Both the position numbers and the translations under genes were made by a program. A DNA stretch of 64,000 nt from Moraxella sp. K1664 (lineage in GTDB: Bacteria > Pseudomonadota > Gammaproteobacteria > Pseudomonadales > Moraxellaceae), in NCBI RefSeq assembly GCF_039693965.1, contig NZ_CP155576.1:682001-746000 (forward strand). The letters are read 5' to 3'. Under the pieces are notes generated by a model. It saw only the letters and a program-made list of their open reading frames with translations. It did no database searches and was not told where the DNA came from. The first letter of the stretch is position 1. The number at the start of each line of letters is the position of its first letter. Positions 43,478-54,172 of this stretch are shown here, one piece after another.

Positions 43478-43517
43478 AAAAACCGCTTAATTTATCTCAA
43501 AAATTAGGCGGTTTTAT
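43478..43517. terminator. Terminator at the prophage right end
   Basis: AAAACCGC-TTAATTT pairs with AAATTA-GGCGGTTTT, with TTTATTT after. On the minus strand the stem is followed by TTTTTTATT, so it stops both methyltransferase RNA and mod RNA entering the prophage. Confidence 0.8.
43490..43503 (-). repeat. Right-end inverted motif (candidate transposase site)
   Basis: On the minus strand it reads TTTTTGAGATAAAT, the counterpart of the left-end motif at 8974-8987. It sits in the loop of the terminator at 43478-43517. Confidence 0.6.
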
Positions 43518-43890
43518 TTCGCTCGGCATCAATCATTTTTACCGCTCTTTGATAGGCGTTTTTTAAGTGTTTTAATACTTCTAAATTATCGCCTTTGATA
43601 AGCAGGTTTTGGCTATTGATATTTTGGGGAGCTTGATTGTGCGATTGATTTTCGCCAAATAAGGTAATGGGCGGACAATCACGCAAATAACAGGCATAGG
43701 ATTTGCCAAGCCAGTTTAATTGATAAAATTCACGACTGCTAACAATGTCTGATGATTGCAATTCGCTTGCCATTTTTTCAGGTAAAAAATGACCGTCTTT
43801 ATCAAAACAGTTGGGGAAATGCTCTTTTAAAAGGGTAAGTTTTTCGTTTTGGACGGGGCTATTTTGGTCAAAAAGTTTTTGGATAATCAT
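43504..43890 (-). pseudogene. mod: Type III methyltransferase Mod, 5' fragment
   Basis: 128 codons. The first 119 (MIIQKLFDQNSPVQNEKLTLLKEHFP ... NLLIKGDNLEVLKHLKNAYQRAVKMI) are the N-terminal domain of Mod, the 'IKGDN.E.L..L' pattern being typical. The last eight (DAERNKTA) are prophage DNA ending in a chance stop. It lacks all catalytic motifs; these are at 7394-8944. Its ATG follows AAGGGG at an eight-base distance, within a hairpin. Confidence 0.92.
43532..43536. repeat. Target-site duplication, right copy (ATCAT)
   Basis: Partner of 8940-8944. Removing everything from 8945 to 43536 restores an open mod reading frame across the junction (...VKMIYIDPPY...). Confidence 0.75.
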
Positions 43891-43893
43891 GAC

Positions 43894-43920
43894 AAATCCC
43901 CTTTGATGAATTGGGGATTT
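43894..43920 (-). promoter_or_regulatory. Hairpin masking the mod ribosome-binding site
   Basis: In the mod message AAAUCCCC (from 43920-43913) pairs with GGGGAUUU (43901-43894), which contains the GGGG of the ribosome-binding site, three bases before the ATG at 43890. Confidence 0.6.
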
Positions 43921-43938
43921 TGGGCGTGGTTATGGCTT

Positions 43939-44026
43939 AATTGCGAATTGCGAATTGCGAATTGCGAATTGCGAATTGCGAATTGCGAATTGCGAATTGC
44001 GAATTGCGAATTGCGAATTGCGAATT
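43939..44026. repeat. Tandem heptamer tract, 12 x TTGCGAA
   Basis: Twelve perfect TTGCGAA units occupy 43941-44024, with AA before and TT after. On the mod-coding strand the unit is TTCGCAA. The tract lies between the -10 box and the start codon of mod, and so would be transcribed as leader. Perfect tandem units of this kind change in number by slipped replication. Confidence 0.97.
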
Positions 44027-44054
44027 ATTGTAATGGCGGTTTTGATAATGTCAA
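44027..44054 (-). promoter_or_regulatory. sigma70 promoter of mod-res
   Basis: Minus strand: TTGACA (44049-44054), 16 bases, TACAAT (44027-44032). The start is expected near 44020, a few bases into the heptamer tract. Confidence 0.75.
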
Positions 44055-44133
44055 GGGGCATGACGTTTTTTTCCAAAAATTTTTTTAACCTTTTATTTTA
44101 GCACAGTTTGACAGTATTGCAACACACCCAAAA

Positions 44134-44161
44134 AATAAGAGCGTATCGCTACGCCCTTATT
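44134..44161 (-). terminator. Terminator of the fad operon
   Basis: Minus strand AATAAGGGCGTA-GCGA-TACGCTCTTATT with one mismatch, followed by TTTTGGG. Lies ten bases after the fadA stop. Confidence 0.75.
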
Positions 44162-44170
44162 GTGTTTGGA

Positions 44171-45758
<1,588 letters not shown>

Positions 45759-45989
45759 TTAAGCATGCTCCCCAAGCCAAAACTCATCGCCAAGCTCATC
45801 ATCAAAATCATCACTGATTGCCACCACCCCCAAACTCATCGCCCCAAGACGGCTCATTTTGGGTTTGCCGTCATCGTGATTGGCAAGCAAAAACTGAGCA
45901 ATGGACGCCCGTTTTTGCAAATCCAAATTCGCCATGATAGGTAACACAGCTTGCACTTCTTGGGGTAAGTTTGGGGGCAACTCAATCAT
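45759..45989 (-). CDS. Antitoxin of the VapC-type toxin (DUF2281-like)
   Basis: 76 residues. LPPNLPQEVQAVLPIMANL at the N-terminus and RLGAMSLGVVAISDDFDDELGDEFWLGE at the C-terminus resemble DUF2281 antitoxins, whose acidic tail wraps the PIN toxin. The ATG at 45989 has AAGGAG, which overlaps the fadB stop codon. A TTG at 45992 would add one residue. Confidence 0.78.
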   Translation of the reverse strand: MIELPPNLPQEVQAVLPIMANLDLQKRASIAQFLLANHDDGKPKMSRLGAMSLGVVAISDDFDDELGDEFWLGEHA

Positions 45990-45998
45990 CAAAACTCC

Positions 45999-48149
45999 TT
46001 ACTGATAAAACGTCTCGCCACGCTCTGCCATGTCTCGTAGCATTTGCGGAGCTTCGTACGCCTTGCCCAGATGAGCGTATTTATCACACAAAGCAACAAA
46101 TTCTTTTACGCCCACTTGGTCAATGTAGCGACACGCCCCACCACGAAACGGCGGGAAGCCAAGCCCCATAAGCATCGCCATGTCCGCCTCGCCTGCACTT
46201 GCCACGATATTATCTTCTAGGCAACGCACCGTCTCGGTACAAAACGCCACCATTAAGCGGTCAATGATCTCTTGCTCGTCAAAGTCGGCACTACCATCCT
46301 GCACCGCTTTTAGTAGCTCATAAGTGGTCGTATCCACGCTCTTTTTGGGCTTGCCTTTTTTGTCAAGCTCATATTTATAAAAGCCCACGCCATTTTTTTG
46401 ACCCAGACGGTTATTTTCAAACATGACAGTCGTGGCAGTCTTGTAGTCAGGGTTCATACGCTCGGGAAATGCGTCCGCCATGACCGCACTGGCATGAACG
46501 CCTGTATCAATACCCACCACGTCAAGCAAATAGGCAGGCCCCATGGGCATACCAAACTTTTCCATGACTTTATCAATCTTGACAAAATCCGCCCCGTGTT
46601 TGATAAGTAAATCAAACGCTCCAAAATAAGGGAACAGCACACGGTTCACCAAAAATCCTGCACAGTCATTGACCACAATTGGCGTTTTGCCCATTTTTTG
46701 AGCAAGGGCAACCGTGGTCGCCACCGCTTCATCGCTTGTCCGCTCGCCACGGATAATCTCCACAAGGGGCATACGATGAACAGGGTTAAAAAAGTGCATA
46801 CCCACAAAATTCTCGGGGCGTTTTAGCGACTTGGCAAGCTCGGTAATGCTAATCGTGGACGTGTTGGACGCAAGAATAGCCGTGTCTTTAATCAAGCTTT
46901 CGGTCTCGGCAAGCACCGCTTTTTTGATTTTTTCGTTCTCTACCACCGCTTCAATGACGATATCAGGCGTGCCAAAATCGCCATAGTTTAGGGTTGGGCG
47001 GATTTTGGATAGGGTTTCGCCCATTTTGGCAGTGCTGATTTTGCCACGTTCCACTTCTTTGCTAAGGAGCTTGCTCGCTTCATTCATGCCTAGGTCAAGT
47101 TGCTCTGCCTTGATGTCTTTCATGATGATGGGCAAGCCCTTGACTGCCGACTGATAAGCGATACCACCGCCCATAATCCCTGCCCCAAGCACCGCCATTT
47201 CATTGATGTCATGGGCGGTTTTGGCGTGGTCTTTGGCACGTTTTTTGACAAGTTGGTCATTTAAAAACACACCGACAAGGGCGGTTGCCTGTGGGGTTTT
47301 GGCAGATTTGGCAAAATTGGTCGCTTCAATCTTAATCGCTTCATCACGCCCCAAATTAACGTGGTTTTCTATCGCATCTAGGGCAAGGGCAACGGCAGGA
47401 TAATGCTTGGGGTTTGCCTTGGCAAAAATCACGCCTTTGGCAGAGTTAAACGCCATTGCCTGCTCGGTTTTGTTAAGTTTGACAGGTTCTAACTTCTCGG
47501 CACGTTTGGCTTGCCAATCTAGCTCGCCATTTATGCACTTTTTGACCAAATCCAGAGCCGACTGCTCCACGCTCTCGTCCGCCACGACAGCGTCCACCAA
47601 ACCCACTTTTAAGGCATCATTAGGTTTTAGGGGATTGCCTGTGGCGATAAGTTCTAGGGCGTTGTCAATGCCGATAATGCGTGGCGTACGCACACTGCCA
47701 CCAAACCCTGGGAAAATACCAAGCTTGGTCTCGGGCAAGCCAATCTGAGCCGACTGCCCCATGACACGGTATTCACAGACAAGGGTCATCTCACACCCAC
47801 CACCCAACGCCGCGCCATTGATAGCCGATACCTTGGGAAATGGCAAATCTTCAAAACGGTTAAACACGCTGTTGATGTCAAGTAGCCAGTTTTCTAGCTC
47901 TGCTTGGGGTTTTTTGAAATAACCGACAAACTCGGTGATGTCCGCCCCTGCGATAAAGACCTTTTTGCCTGAGGTTACAATCAAGCCTTTAATGCTCGTA
48001 TCCTGCTCCAAGGCGGTTACGGCTTCTTTGAACTCGGCATTGGCGGCTTGGTCAAATTTATTGACCGACTCGCTTTCATTATTAAAATGAAATTTGACAA
48101 TGTCGCCGTCTAGTCGGCTAACTTGTATGGATTTTCCACTATAAATCAT
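45999..48149 (-). CDS. fadB: Fatty acid oxidation complex alpha subunit
   Basis: 716 residues. N-terminal enoyl-CoA hydratase/isomerase ([24 protein letters not shown]), then 3-hydroxyacyl-CoA dehydrogenase with NAD motif [16 protein letters not shown] and [16 protein letters not shown], and a C-terminal dehydrogenase domain. Works with FadA. The ATG at 48149 (MIYSGKSIQ) has AGGAG; a start at 48194 would add 15 residues unlike the family. Confidence 0.96.
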   Translation of the reverse strand: MIYSGKSIQVSRLDGDIVKFHFNNESESVNKFDQAANAEFKEAVTALEQDTSIKGLIVTSGKKVFIAGADITEFVGYFKKPQAELENWLLDINSVFNRFEDLPFPKVSAINGAALGGGCEMTLVCEYRVMGQSAQIGLPETKLGIFPGFGGSVRTPRIIGIDNALELIATGNPLKPNDALKVGLVDAVVADESVEQSALDLVKKCINGELDWQAKRAEKLEPVKLNKTEQAMAFNSAKGVIFAKANPKHYPAVALALDAIENHVNLGRDEAIKIEATNFAKSAKTPQATALVGVFLNDQLVKKRAKDHAKTAHDINEMAVLGAGIMGGGIAYQSAVKGLPIIMKDIKAEQLDLGMNEASKLLSKEVERGKISTAKMGETLSKIRPTLNYGDFGTPDIVIEAVVENEKIKKAVLAETESLIKDTAILASNTSTISITELAKSLKRPENFVGMHFFNPVHRMPLVEIIRGERTSDEAVATTVALAQKMGKTPIVVNDCAGFLVNRVLFPYFGAFDLLIKHGADFVKIDKVMEKFGMPMGPAYLLDVVGIDTGVHASAVMADAFPERMNPDYKTATTVMFENNRLGQKNGVGFYKYELDKKGKPKKSVDTTTYELLKAVQDGSADFDEQEIIDRLMVAFCTETVRCLEDNIVASAGEADMAMLMGLGFPPFRGGACRYIDQVGVKEFVALCDKYAHLGKAYEAPQMLRDMAERGETFYQ

Positions 48150-48349
48150 GATTACTCCTGTTATGTCCCCCGATGGGGTTTGGTTAAATATCACTCATGA
48201 TACGACCGATATGGGCAAAATAACAAATCACATTTGTCATCTCCATCTCGCCCACGATCCATCACTGGCAGTGCCTACTTACTATATCACAATCATTTAG
48301 GCAAAATCACGACCATTTTGTAACATTGACTTGTTGGTCATTTTCCAAT

Positions 48350-48378
48350 AAAAAAGCGAACCATCGTCCGCTTTTTGT
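48350..48378 (-). terminator. Terminator of clpX
   Basis: AAAAAGCG and CGCTTTTT flank a loop of about twelve bases, ten bases beyond the clpX stop. Confidence 0.75.
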
Positions 48379-48388
48379 TTCATGCACC

Positions 48389-49672
48389 TTATTTAATCAC
48401 AGGCTCTTTACCGTCTTCTATCACCGCACGAGTTACCACCACTTCTTTGGCACTCTCCATGCTCGGCAATTCGTACATGGTGTCAAGCAGGGCATTTTCG
48501 ATGATAGAACGCAAGCCCCTTGCCCCTGTCTTACGCTTCATCGCCTGCTTGGCGACTGCCGTTAGGGCTTCATCTTCAAAGGTCAGCTTCGCCCCTTCCA
48601 TGTCAAATAGGTATTCGTACTGTTTGGTCAAGGCGTTTTTGGGTTCGGTGAGAATCTGAATCAGAGCATCTTCATCTAACTCATCAAGCGTGGCAATCAC
48701 AGGCAGACGTCCGATAAGCTCAGGGATGAGACCAAACTTAATCAAGTCCTCAGGCTCGACTTCTTTGAACAGCTCGCTGATTTTGGTCTCTTCTTGGGCT
48801 TTGACATCGGCATTAAAACCAATGCCCGTCTTCTCCGTGCGTTGCTGGATGATACGGTCAAGCCCTGCAAACGCCCCACCGACAATCATCAAAATGTTGC
48901 TGGTGTCCACCTGAATCATCTCTTGATTGGGGTGCTTACGACCACCTTGGGGCGGAATATTGGCAACCGTCCCTTCGATGAGTTTTAACAGAGCCTGCTG
49001 AACGCCCTCGCCCGACACGTCCCGAGTGATAGAGACGTTTTCGCCTTTTTTGCTGATTTTGTCAATCTCATCAATGTAGATAATCCCACGCTGGGTGCGT
49101 TCCACATCGTAGTCGGCAGATTGGAGCAGTTTTTGGACGATATTTTCCACGTCTTCGCCCACATAGCCCGCCTCGGTGAGTGTGGTCGCGTCCGCCATGG
49201 CAAATGGCACATCTAGCATCTTAGCAAGGGTCTGAGCAAGCAGGGTTTTGCCCGAACCTGTGGAACCGATGAGCAGGATGTTACTTTTGGCAAGCTCCAC
49301 GGGCGAGATTTTGTTATCGGCACGCACTTTTAGGCGTTTGTAGTGGTTATAGACCGCCACGGACAACGCTTTTTTGGCGGTGTCTTGACCGATGACGTAT
49401 TCGTCCAAATGCTCACGAATCTCTTTGGGCTTGGGTAGCACCGCACTCGCCCAGTCTTTATCATCGGCTTTGGCTTTTTTGGCTTTGGCGTGGCTTGGCT
49501 TTTTGCCTTGCTCATTTTTGGTGTCCAAATCCATACCGCCCAACATGTCGCCACACAGCTCCACGCACTCGTTACAGATGTTGGTATTCTCATCAATGCC
49601 GGCGATGAGCTTTTTGACTTCATTTTTTTTCTTGCCACAAAAGGCACAGCACGGCTCTTTGGTCTTAGTCAT
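48389..49672 (-). CDS. clpX: ATP-dependent Clp protease ATP-binding subunit ClpX
   Basis: 427 residues. N-terminal zinc finger [15 protein letters not shown]...[10 protein letters not shown] for substrate adaptors, Walker [11 protein letters not shown], Walker [10 protein letters not shown] and IGF-type ClpP contact region ([11 protein letters not shown]). It unfolds tagged proteins and feeds them to ClpP. Lies 59 bases after clpP. Confidence 0.97.
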   Translation of the reverse strand: MTKTKEPCCAFCGKKKNEVKKLIAGIDENTNICNECVELCGDMLGGMDLDTKNEQGKKPSHAKAKKAKADDKDWASAVLPKPKEIREHLDEYVIGQDTAKKALSVAVYNHYKRLKVRADNKISPVELAKSNILLIGSTGSGKTLLAQTLAKMLDVPFAMADATTLTEAGYVGEDVENIVQKLLQSADYDVERTQRGIIYIDEIDKISKKGENVSITRDVSGEGVQQALLKLIEGTVANIPPQGGRKHPNQEMIQVDTSNILMIVGGAFAGLDRIIQQRTEKTGIGFNADVKAQEETKISELFKEVEPEDLIKFGLIPELIGRLPVIATLDELDEDALIQILTEPKNALTKQYEYLFDMEGAKLTFEDEALTAVAKQAMKRKTGARGLRSIIENALLDTMYELPSMESAKEVVVTRAVIEDGKEPVIK

Positions 49673-49731
49673 CAGTTTTCCTTTATTACATCTTTGCTAG
49701 GCAGGATAAGCCTGCCGTTATCGGTTATTTG

Positions 49732-50385
49732 CTATACAGGGCGTTTTTCAAGCACGGCATCCACCAAGCCATACTCTTTGGCTTCAAAGGCATCTAACCA
49801 ATAATCACGCTCGACGTCTCGCTCGATTTTTTCAAGCGGCTGACCGGTACGCTCGGCAAGAATGGCATTTAGGCGTTCACGGATTTTTAGGATTTGTTTG
49901 GCACTAATCTCAATGTCCGTTGCCTGACCCTGAGCCCCGCCCGATGGCTGATGAATCATCACACGGCTATTGGCAAGGGCATAACGCTTACCCTTGGCAC
50001 CTGCCGCCAACAGGAACGACCCCATACTACACGCCTGCCCTAGGCAGATGGTAGAAACGTCAGGCTTGATAAAGTTCATGGTATCAAACATCGCCATGCC
50101 TGCGGTAACCACACCACCGGGGGAGTTGATGTATAGATGAATGTCTTTTTCAGGGTTGTCCGCTTCCAAAAATAGGAGCTGGGCGACAATCAAGTTTGCC
50201 ATGTGGTCTTCGACTTGACCAGTCAAAAAAATCACACGCTCACGCAAAAGACGTGAGAAAATGTCAAACGAACGCTCGCCACGACCTGACTGCTCAATCA
50301 CCACAGGCACAAGGGCAGACTGGGGGGTAGCGTGAAAGGTGTCGGCGAGTTGGTCATAAAAAGGGTTTTTGCGAAAATCACTCAT
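49732..50385 (-). CDS. clpP: ATP-dependent Clp protease proteolytic subunit ClpP
   Basis: 217 residues. Catalytic Ser in [12 protein letters not shown], His in [10 protein letters not shown] and Asp in the following ERDVERD region. Forms the 14-subunit chamber. clpP-clpX order is conserved; here tig is also nearby upstream, as in many proteobacteria. Confidence 0.97.
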   Translation of the reverse strand: MSDFRKNPFYDQLADTFHATPQSALVPVVIEQSGRGERSFDIFSRLLRERVIFLTGQVEDHMANLIVAQLLFLEADNPEKDIHLYINSPGGVVTAGMAMFDTMNFIKPDVSTICLGQACSMGSFLLAAGAKGKRYALANSRVMIHQPSGGAQGQATDIEISAKQILKIRERLNAILAERTGQPLEKIERDVERDYWLDAFEAKEYGLVDAVLEKRPV

Positions 50386-50488
50386 ACAATGTCCTGTTAA
50401 GTCTTGGGCGCGCCTGCCCTTTATAACACAATTTAAAATTTAGAAATATTTTAGAAATAAACTACCTGTTTTTGCATGAAAAATGGCT

Positions 50489-50554
50489 ATCCGACCACTT
50501 AATTTACAAAGTTAAGTAAAAATCTTAAAAATTTAGCCAGTTAAGTGGTCGGAT
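50489..50554. repeat. 66-base inverted-repeat element upstream of clpP
   Basis: ATCCGACCACTTAA (50489-50502) and TTAAGTGGTCGGAT (50541-50554) are perfect inverse complements with 38 AT-rich bases between. It could be a tiny non-autonomous element or a transcript-processing hairpin. No T run follows on either side. Confidence 0.65.
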
Positions 50555-50711
50555 TGTTTTCCATCGTCAAAAGCTCGTTTGATAGAACGACTATCAGACT
50601 TCGCTTTTTCCTTGAAAAACGGGCGATTTCCCCTATTTTTCATTGCAAATACAAAAGGCAGGCACGCCCTTAAAAATTCAAATGAAATCAAGCTATTTTA
50701 CCACAAAATAA

Positions 50712-50742
50712 AAATACCCCAACACTTTTTGTTAGGGTATTT
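50712..50742 (-). terminator. Terminator of tig
   Basis: Minus strand AAATACCC-T-AAC...GTT-G-GGGTATTTTTATTTT: a stem of about 11 pairs followed by a T-rich tail, 17 bases after the tig stop. Confidence 0.85.
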
Positions 50743-50758
50743 GTGTCATTTTGGCAAA

Positions 50759-52093
50759 TTACATTTGGGCTTGCTGAGCTGCCGCCAATAGGTCTTGGTA
50801 TTTGACTTCTTTGTCGGTCACTTTACCTTGTGATAGGATGTATTCTACCACTTGATCTTCTAGTACGACCGCTTCGATGCCAGCACGCTCTTGTTTGTCG
50901 TTGGTGTAGTACTCGATGACTTCATCTGGGTCTTCGTAGTTTTCGGCAGCTTCTGCGATAAAGGCAGTCACACGCTCTTGGTCAACTTCTAGCTTTTGCT
51001 TGTCGATGATTTGACCGACCAACACGCCTAGACGTACCGCACGCAACGCTTGGTCTTCAAACAGCTCATCAGGGAGCATGTTTTTGTCAAAGGTATTTGG
51101 GTTGGCACCAAACTGCTGAGCAAAGCGTTGTAGCATTAGGTTACGCTGACGGTCAATCTCCCCAGCAAGCATGGCATTTGGCACGTCAAATTCGTTTTTC
51201 TCAACCAACGCATCAAAGGCAGCTTGCTTGACTTGGTTGCGAGCGGCACTCTTAATCTCACGCTCCATGTTTTTACGAACGTCTGCTTTTAGCTTGTCAA
51301 GACCGCCTTCACTCACGCCGAACAGCTCAAAGAATTCATCGTTTAGCTCAGGTAGTTTGGCTTCTTTGACTTCTTTAACGGTGATTTTAAAGTCTGCTTC
51401 TTTACCTTTTAGGTTCTCGGCTTGATAATCTTCTGGGAAAGTCACCTTGATGGTTTTTTCTTCGCCCGCTTTCATGCCTTTCATCCCGTCTTCAAAGCCT
51501 GGAATCATCTGACCTGAACCGATGATAAGACGGAAATTCTCGGCACTGCCACCTTCAAACTTCTCGCCATCGATTGAGCCTTCAAAATCAAACGTCGCTT
51601 CATCGCCGTCTGCCAGCTCGCCATCTTTGGCTTCAAAGGTTTGGCGTTGTTTTTGTAGGTTTTCAATCATGGTGTCCACGTCTTCATCAGACACGGTGGC
51701 AACTTGACGCTCTACTTCAATCTCGCTCAGACCTTTAACTTCCACTTCTGGCATGGTCTCAACAGACGCTTGGTATACCAAAAAGTCGTTTTCTAGCTTG
51801 ACATCATCAATGCTAGGCACGCCCACGGCACGCACTTTTTTGTCAGCCAATACTTCAAAAACGGTGTCACGAATGACGTCATTGATGACTTCTTGTTGAA
51901 TGCCGGCACCATACTGAGCACGGATGTGGCTCACAGGCACTTTACCTTTACGAAAGCCATCAATCTTGGCAGTTTTGGCAAGGCTACGAATACGGCTCTC
52001 TACTTTGCTCTGGATGGTACCAACAGGCACTTTAACGGTCAATTGGGTTTCTTTGTCTGAGATGACATTTACAGCAACGTCTAAGTTACTCAT
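50759..52093 (-). CDS. tig: Trigger factor, ribosome-associated chaperone
   Basis: 444 residues. N-terminal ribosome-binding domain with the signature region [20 protein letters not shown], a middle FKBP-type prolyl isomerase domain ([44 protein letters not shown]) and a C-terminal chaperone arm. Binds L23 and shields nascent chains. Confidence 0.97.
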   Translation of the reverse strand: MSNLDVAVNVISDKETQLTVKVPVGTIQSKVESRIRSLAKTAKIDGFRKGKVPVSHIRAQYGAGIQQEVINDVIRDTVFEVLADKKVRAVGVPSIDDVKLENDFLVYQASVETMPEVEVKGLSEIEVERQVATVSDEDVDTMIENLQKQRQTFEAKDGELADGDEATFDFEGSIDGEKFEGGSAENFRLIIGSGQMIPGFEDGMKGMKAGEEKTIKVTFPEDYQAENLKGKEADFKITVKEVKEAKLPELNDEFFELFGVSEGGLDKLKADVRKNMEREIKSAARNQVKQAAFDALVEKNEFDVPNAMLAGEIDRQRNLMLQRFAQQFGANPNTFDKNMLPDELFEDQALRAVRLGVLVGQIIDKQKLEVDQERVTAFIAEAAENYEDPDEVIEYYTNDKQERAGIEAVVLEDQVVEYILSQGKVTDKEVKYQDLLAAAQQAQM

Positions 52094-52225
52094 GGGGAAT
52101 CTACCTTAAAACTTGTTAAAATTCAATCACTTATCAGTGAAATTCTCAAAAATCTGGGCAGGCACTTAATTACAACGCCCACAAAAATCCTAAAAGATGA
52201 GTAGTATAGCTTTTTTTTGGCAAAA

Positions 52226-52843
52226 TTACAACCTATCAAATTCGCCCTGTTTTAAATGGGCGATGAGCTTATCCAAGGCTTGCCCACGGTGGCTTAGGGC
52301 GTTTTTGGTGGTTTTATCAAGCTCGGCAGATGAGCTGTCAAGGCTTGGCACATAAAAAAGCGGGTCATAGCCAAAGCCATTTTCGCCCCGTGGTGCGTCC
52401 AATATCTCGCCTACCCACTGCCCCTGTGCAATCATCGGCAAGGGATCATCGGCATGGCGAACTAGGGCAAGCACGCAGATAAATTTACCGACAATGGGTG
52501 TACCGTTTCTAAAAGGGGCAAGCTCTGTCAAGAGTTTGGCGTTATTGGCATTGTCATCGCCGTGATTGCCCGAAAATCTCGCCGAATAAATCCCTGGCAT
52601 ATTGCCAAGCACAGGCACACACAGTCCGCTATCGTCCGCTAGGGCAGGCAGTCCGCTTGCAGAACTTGCGTGCCGTGCCTTAATAATGGCGTTTTCTATA
52701 AAGGACAATCCTATCTCATCAGCGTCCGTAATGCCAAGCTCGCCTTGGGGGATGATACTAATGCCTAGATTTGCCTTGTCAAATAGGGATTGAAATTCGG
52801 TAAGTTTGCCTTGGTTGTTGCTTGCTAGGATAAGTTTTTTCAT
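52226..52843 (-). CDS. rdgB: Non-canonical purine NTP pyrophosphatase (XTP/dITP)
   Basis: 205 residues of the HAM1 family: LILASNNQGKLTEFQSLF, LPALADDSGLCVPVLGNMPGIYSARFSG and GENGFGYDPLFYVPS. Removes ITP and XTP from the nucleotide pool to protect DNA. It lies upstream of tig on the same strand. Confidence 0.95.
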   Translation of the reverse strand: MKKLILASNNQGKLTEFQSLFDKANLGISIIPQGELGITDADEIGLSFIENAIIKARHASSASGLPALADDSGLCVPVLGNMPGIYSARFSGNHGDDNANNAKLLTELAPFRNGTPIVGKFICVLALVRHADDPLPMIAQGQWVGEILDAPRGENGFGYDPLFYVPSLDSSSAELDKTTKNALSHRGQALDKLIAHLKQGEFDRL

Positions 52844-52903
52844 AAAAATTAAATCTTAGTTTAGATGTCTTATTTTACCATAAAATTAATCAAATCTTAA
52901 CTT

Positions 52904-52932
52904 TTGTATTTTTGGTTTGACTTTGGTATAAT
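52904..52932 (+). promoter_or_regulatory. sigma70 promoter of the DUF898 gene
   Basis: TTGTAT (52904-52909), 17 bases, TATAAT (52927-52932), about 60 bases before the ATG. Confidence 0.65.
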
Positions 52933-52993
52933 TTGTGTAAAAAAATAAGTCTTATTCTCATGACTTTTATTCAACACCATATAAGGACACAAC

Positions 52994-54166
52994 ATGTCAC
53001 TGCCCCCAAATGAGTCTTTTGCCAACGATATTTATCACACCCCTTTTGATACACCCCCTACCCTACCCCCTGCCCAACCTGATGAGCCGTATCAATATGA
53101 CTTTCATTTTTATGGGACAGGGTCAGAGTATTTTAGGATTTGGATTGTTAATTTGCTTTTGACAATCATCACCCTCGGGATTTATTCGCCGTGGGCAAAG
53201 GTTCGTCGTCTGCGGTATTTTTATGGCAACACCGAGCTAAACGATGAGTCGTTTGACTTCACCGCCAACCCTAAGCGGATTTTGATTGGGCGTCTCATCG
53301 CAATTGGTGTCTATCTTGTCATCAGTGTGTTGGGGGAATTCTCGCCTGTCATCACGATGGTAGGGGGTGTTTTGATGATGGCAGTATTTCCATGGCTTGT
53401 GCGTTCTACATTACGCTTTCGGGCAAGGAACAGCCAATACAAAAACGTCCGCTTTGCCTTTGTGGGCAGTCTGCTTGGTGCTTATATGCTGTTTGGCTTG
53501 ATTGTTTTTGCCAATATTCTCATCATTGGGGCAGGTTATTTGAGCATGAACTTGCAGATACATGATGTCATTGGCATGATGGTGATGGTGATTGGTTTTG
53601 TCTTACTTGCCCCATTTGCATGGCGACTATTTAAGAGTTATCAGTTTAACAACACCCAATTTGGCAAGATGGCGTTTACCTGGCACGCCAGCATGCTTGA
53701 TGTGTATAAGGCGGTTGTGATGCCAATTGCAATTGCTGTGGCGGTGTGTGGACTGTTCATCATAGGTTTTGGTGGTGTTGAAAGCACAGGGACTATGCTC
53801 ATTGTCATTATTGGCATGTACCTGATTGGCATGTACCTGATGGCACTGCTTATCTTACCGCTTATTCAAGCCTGTCTGCACAAGGTCGTGTGGGACAACT
53901 TGACCATTGGCGAGAGTGAGTTTGTGCTAAATGAGTTTAGCATTTTTAGATTTGCTTTTATTCAATTTACCAACTTTTTGCTGATTGGCTTGACACTTGG
54001 GCTATTTACCCCGTGGGCGGCAGTGCGACTGCATCGCTACAAGACCGAGACGCTGTCTTTGCTCAGTTATGAGAATTTTGATGAACTTATCACACCCCAA
54101 ATGGTAGAAGAATCCGCTTTGGGCGAAGAGATTGCCGATGTGTTTGACATTGATGTGTCGTGGTAG
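52994..54166 (+). CDS. DUF898 (YjgN-like) membrane protein
   Basis: 390 residues with about eight membrane helices. The family repeat occurs twice: FHFYGTGSEYFRIWIVNLLLTIITLGIYSPWAKVRRLRYFYGNT and FAFIQFTNFLLIGLTLGLFTPWAAVRLHRYKTE. Function unknown. It runs seven bases ahead of the M48 peptidase gene, a conserved neighbourhood. Confidence 0.9.
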   Translation: MSLPPNESFANDIYHTPFDTPPTLPPAQPDEPYQYDFHFYGTGSEYFRIWIVNLLLTIITLGIYSPWAKVRRLRYFYGNTELNDESFDFTANPKRILIGRLIAIGVYLVISVLGEFSPVITMVGGVLMMAVFPWLVRSTLRFRARNSQYKNVRFAFVGSLLGAYMLFGLIVFANILIIGAGYLSMNLQIHDVIGMMVMVIGFVLLAPFAWRLFKSYQFNNTQFGKMAFTWHASMLDVYKAVVMPIAIAVAVCGLFIIGFGGVESTGTMLIVIIGMYLIGMYLMALLILPLIQACLHKVVWDNLTIGESEFVLNEFSIFRFAFIQFTNFLLIGLTLGLFTPWAAVRLHRYKTETLSLLSYENFDELITPQMVEESALGEEIADVFDIDVSW

Positions 54167-54172
54167 GTTGTC

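Larger units (their letters stand above)
8945..43531. mobile_element. Mu-like transposable prophage, about 34.6 kb
   Basis: The element carries a DDE transposase with MuB partner, Gam, GemA, a Mor/C activator, Mu-type packaging and head genes (gp25-29, F, G, I), a siphovirus-type tail module and a com-methyltransferase pair. It is bounded by a 5-base duplication and by an inverted 14-base motif inside both ends. The early operon runs leftward, opposite to the late genes, an arrangement also found in B3- and BcepMu-like phages rather than in Mu itself. It disrupts the host mod gene. Frameshifts in the tape-measure gene and a small secreted-protein gene suggest it may be defective. No tail-fibre or invertase genes are recognised. 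Confidence 0.93.
50386..50758. other. clpP-tig intergenic region
   Basis: 373 bases without a supported gene; short frames here have no family resemblance. It holds the clpP upstream region, a 14-base perfect inverted repeat (listed separately) and the tig terminator. Confidence 0.7.

Noticed and set aside
8945-43531. Canonical TG...CA termini of the prophage
   Set aside because: The right end can be read as ...CA, but the left end does not start with TG in any phase allowed by the duplication, so I do not claim them.
43939-44026. CRISPR-like array
   Set aside because: The units are contiguous 7-mers without spacers, and no cas genes are present.
43849-44088. A rightward frame encoding repeated CELRIAN units across the heptamer tract
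   Set aside because: Any reading of a 7-base repeat gives a 7-residue repeat; it has no ribosome-binding site and opposes the mod gene.
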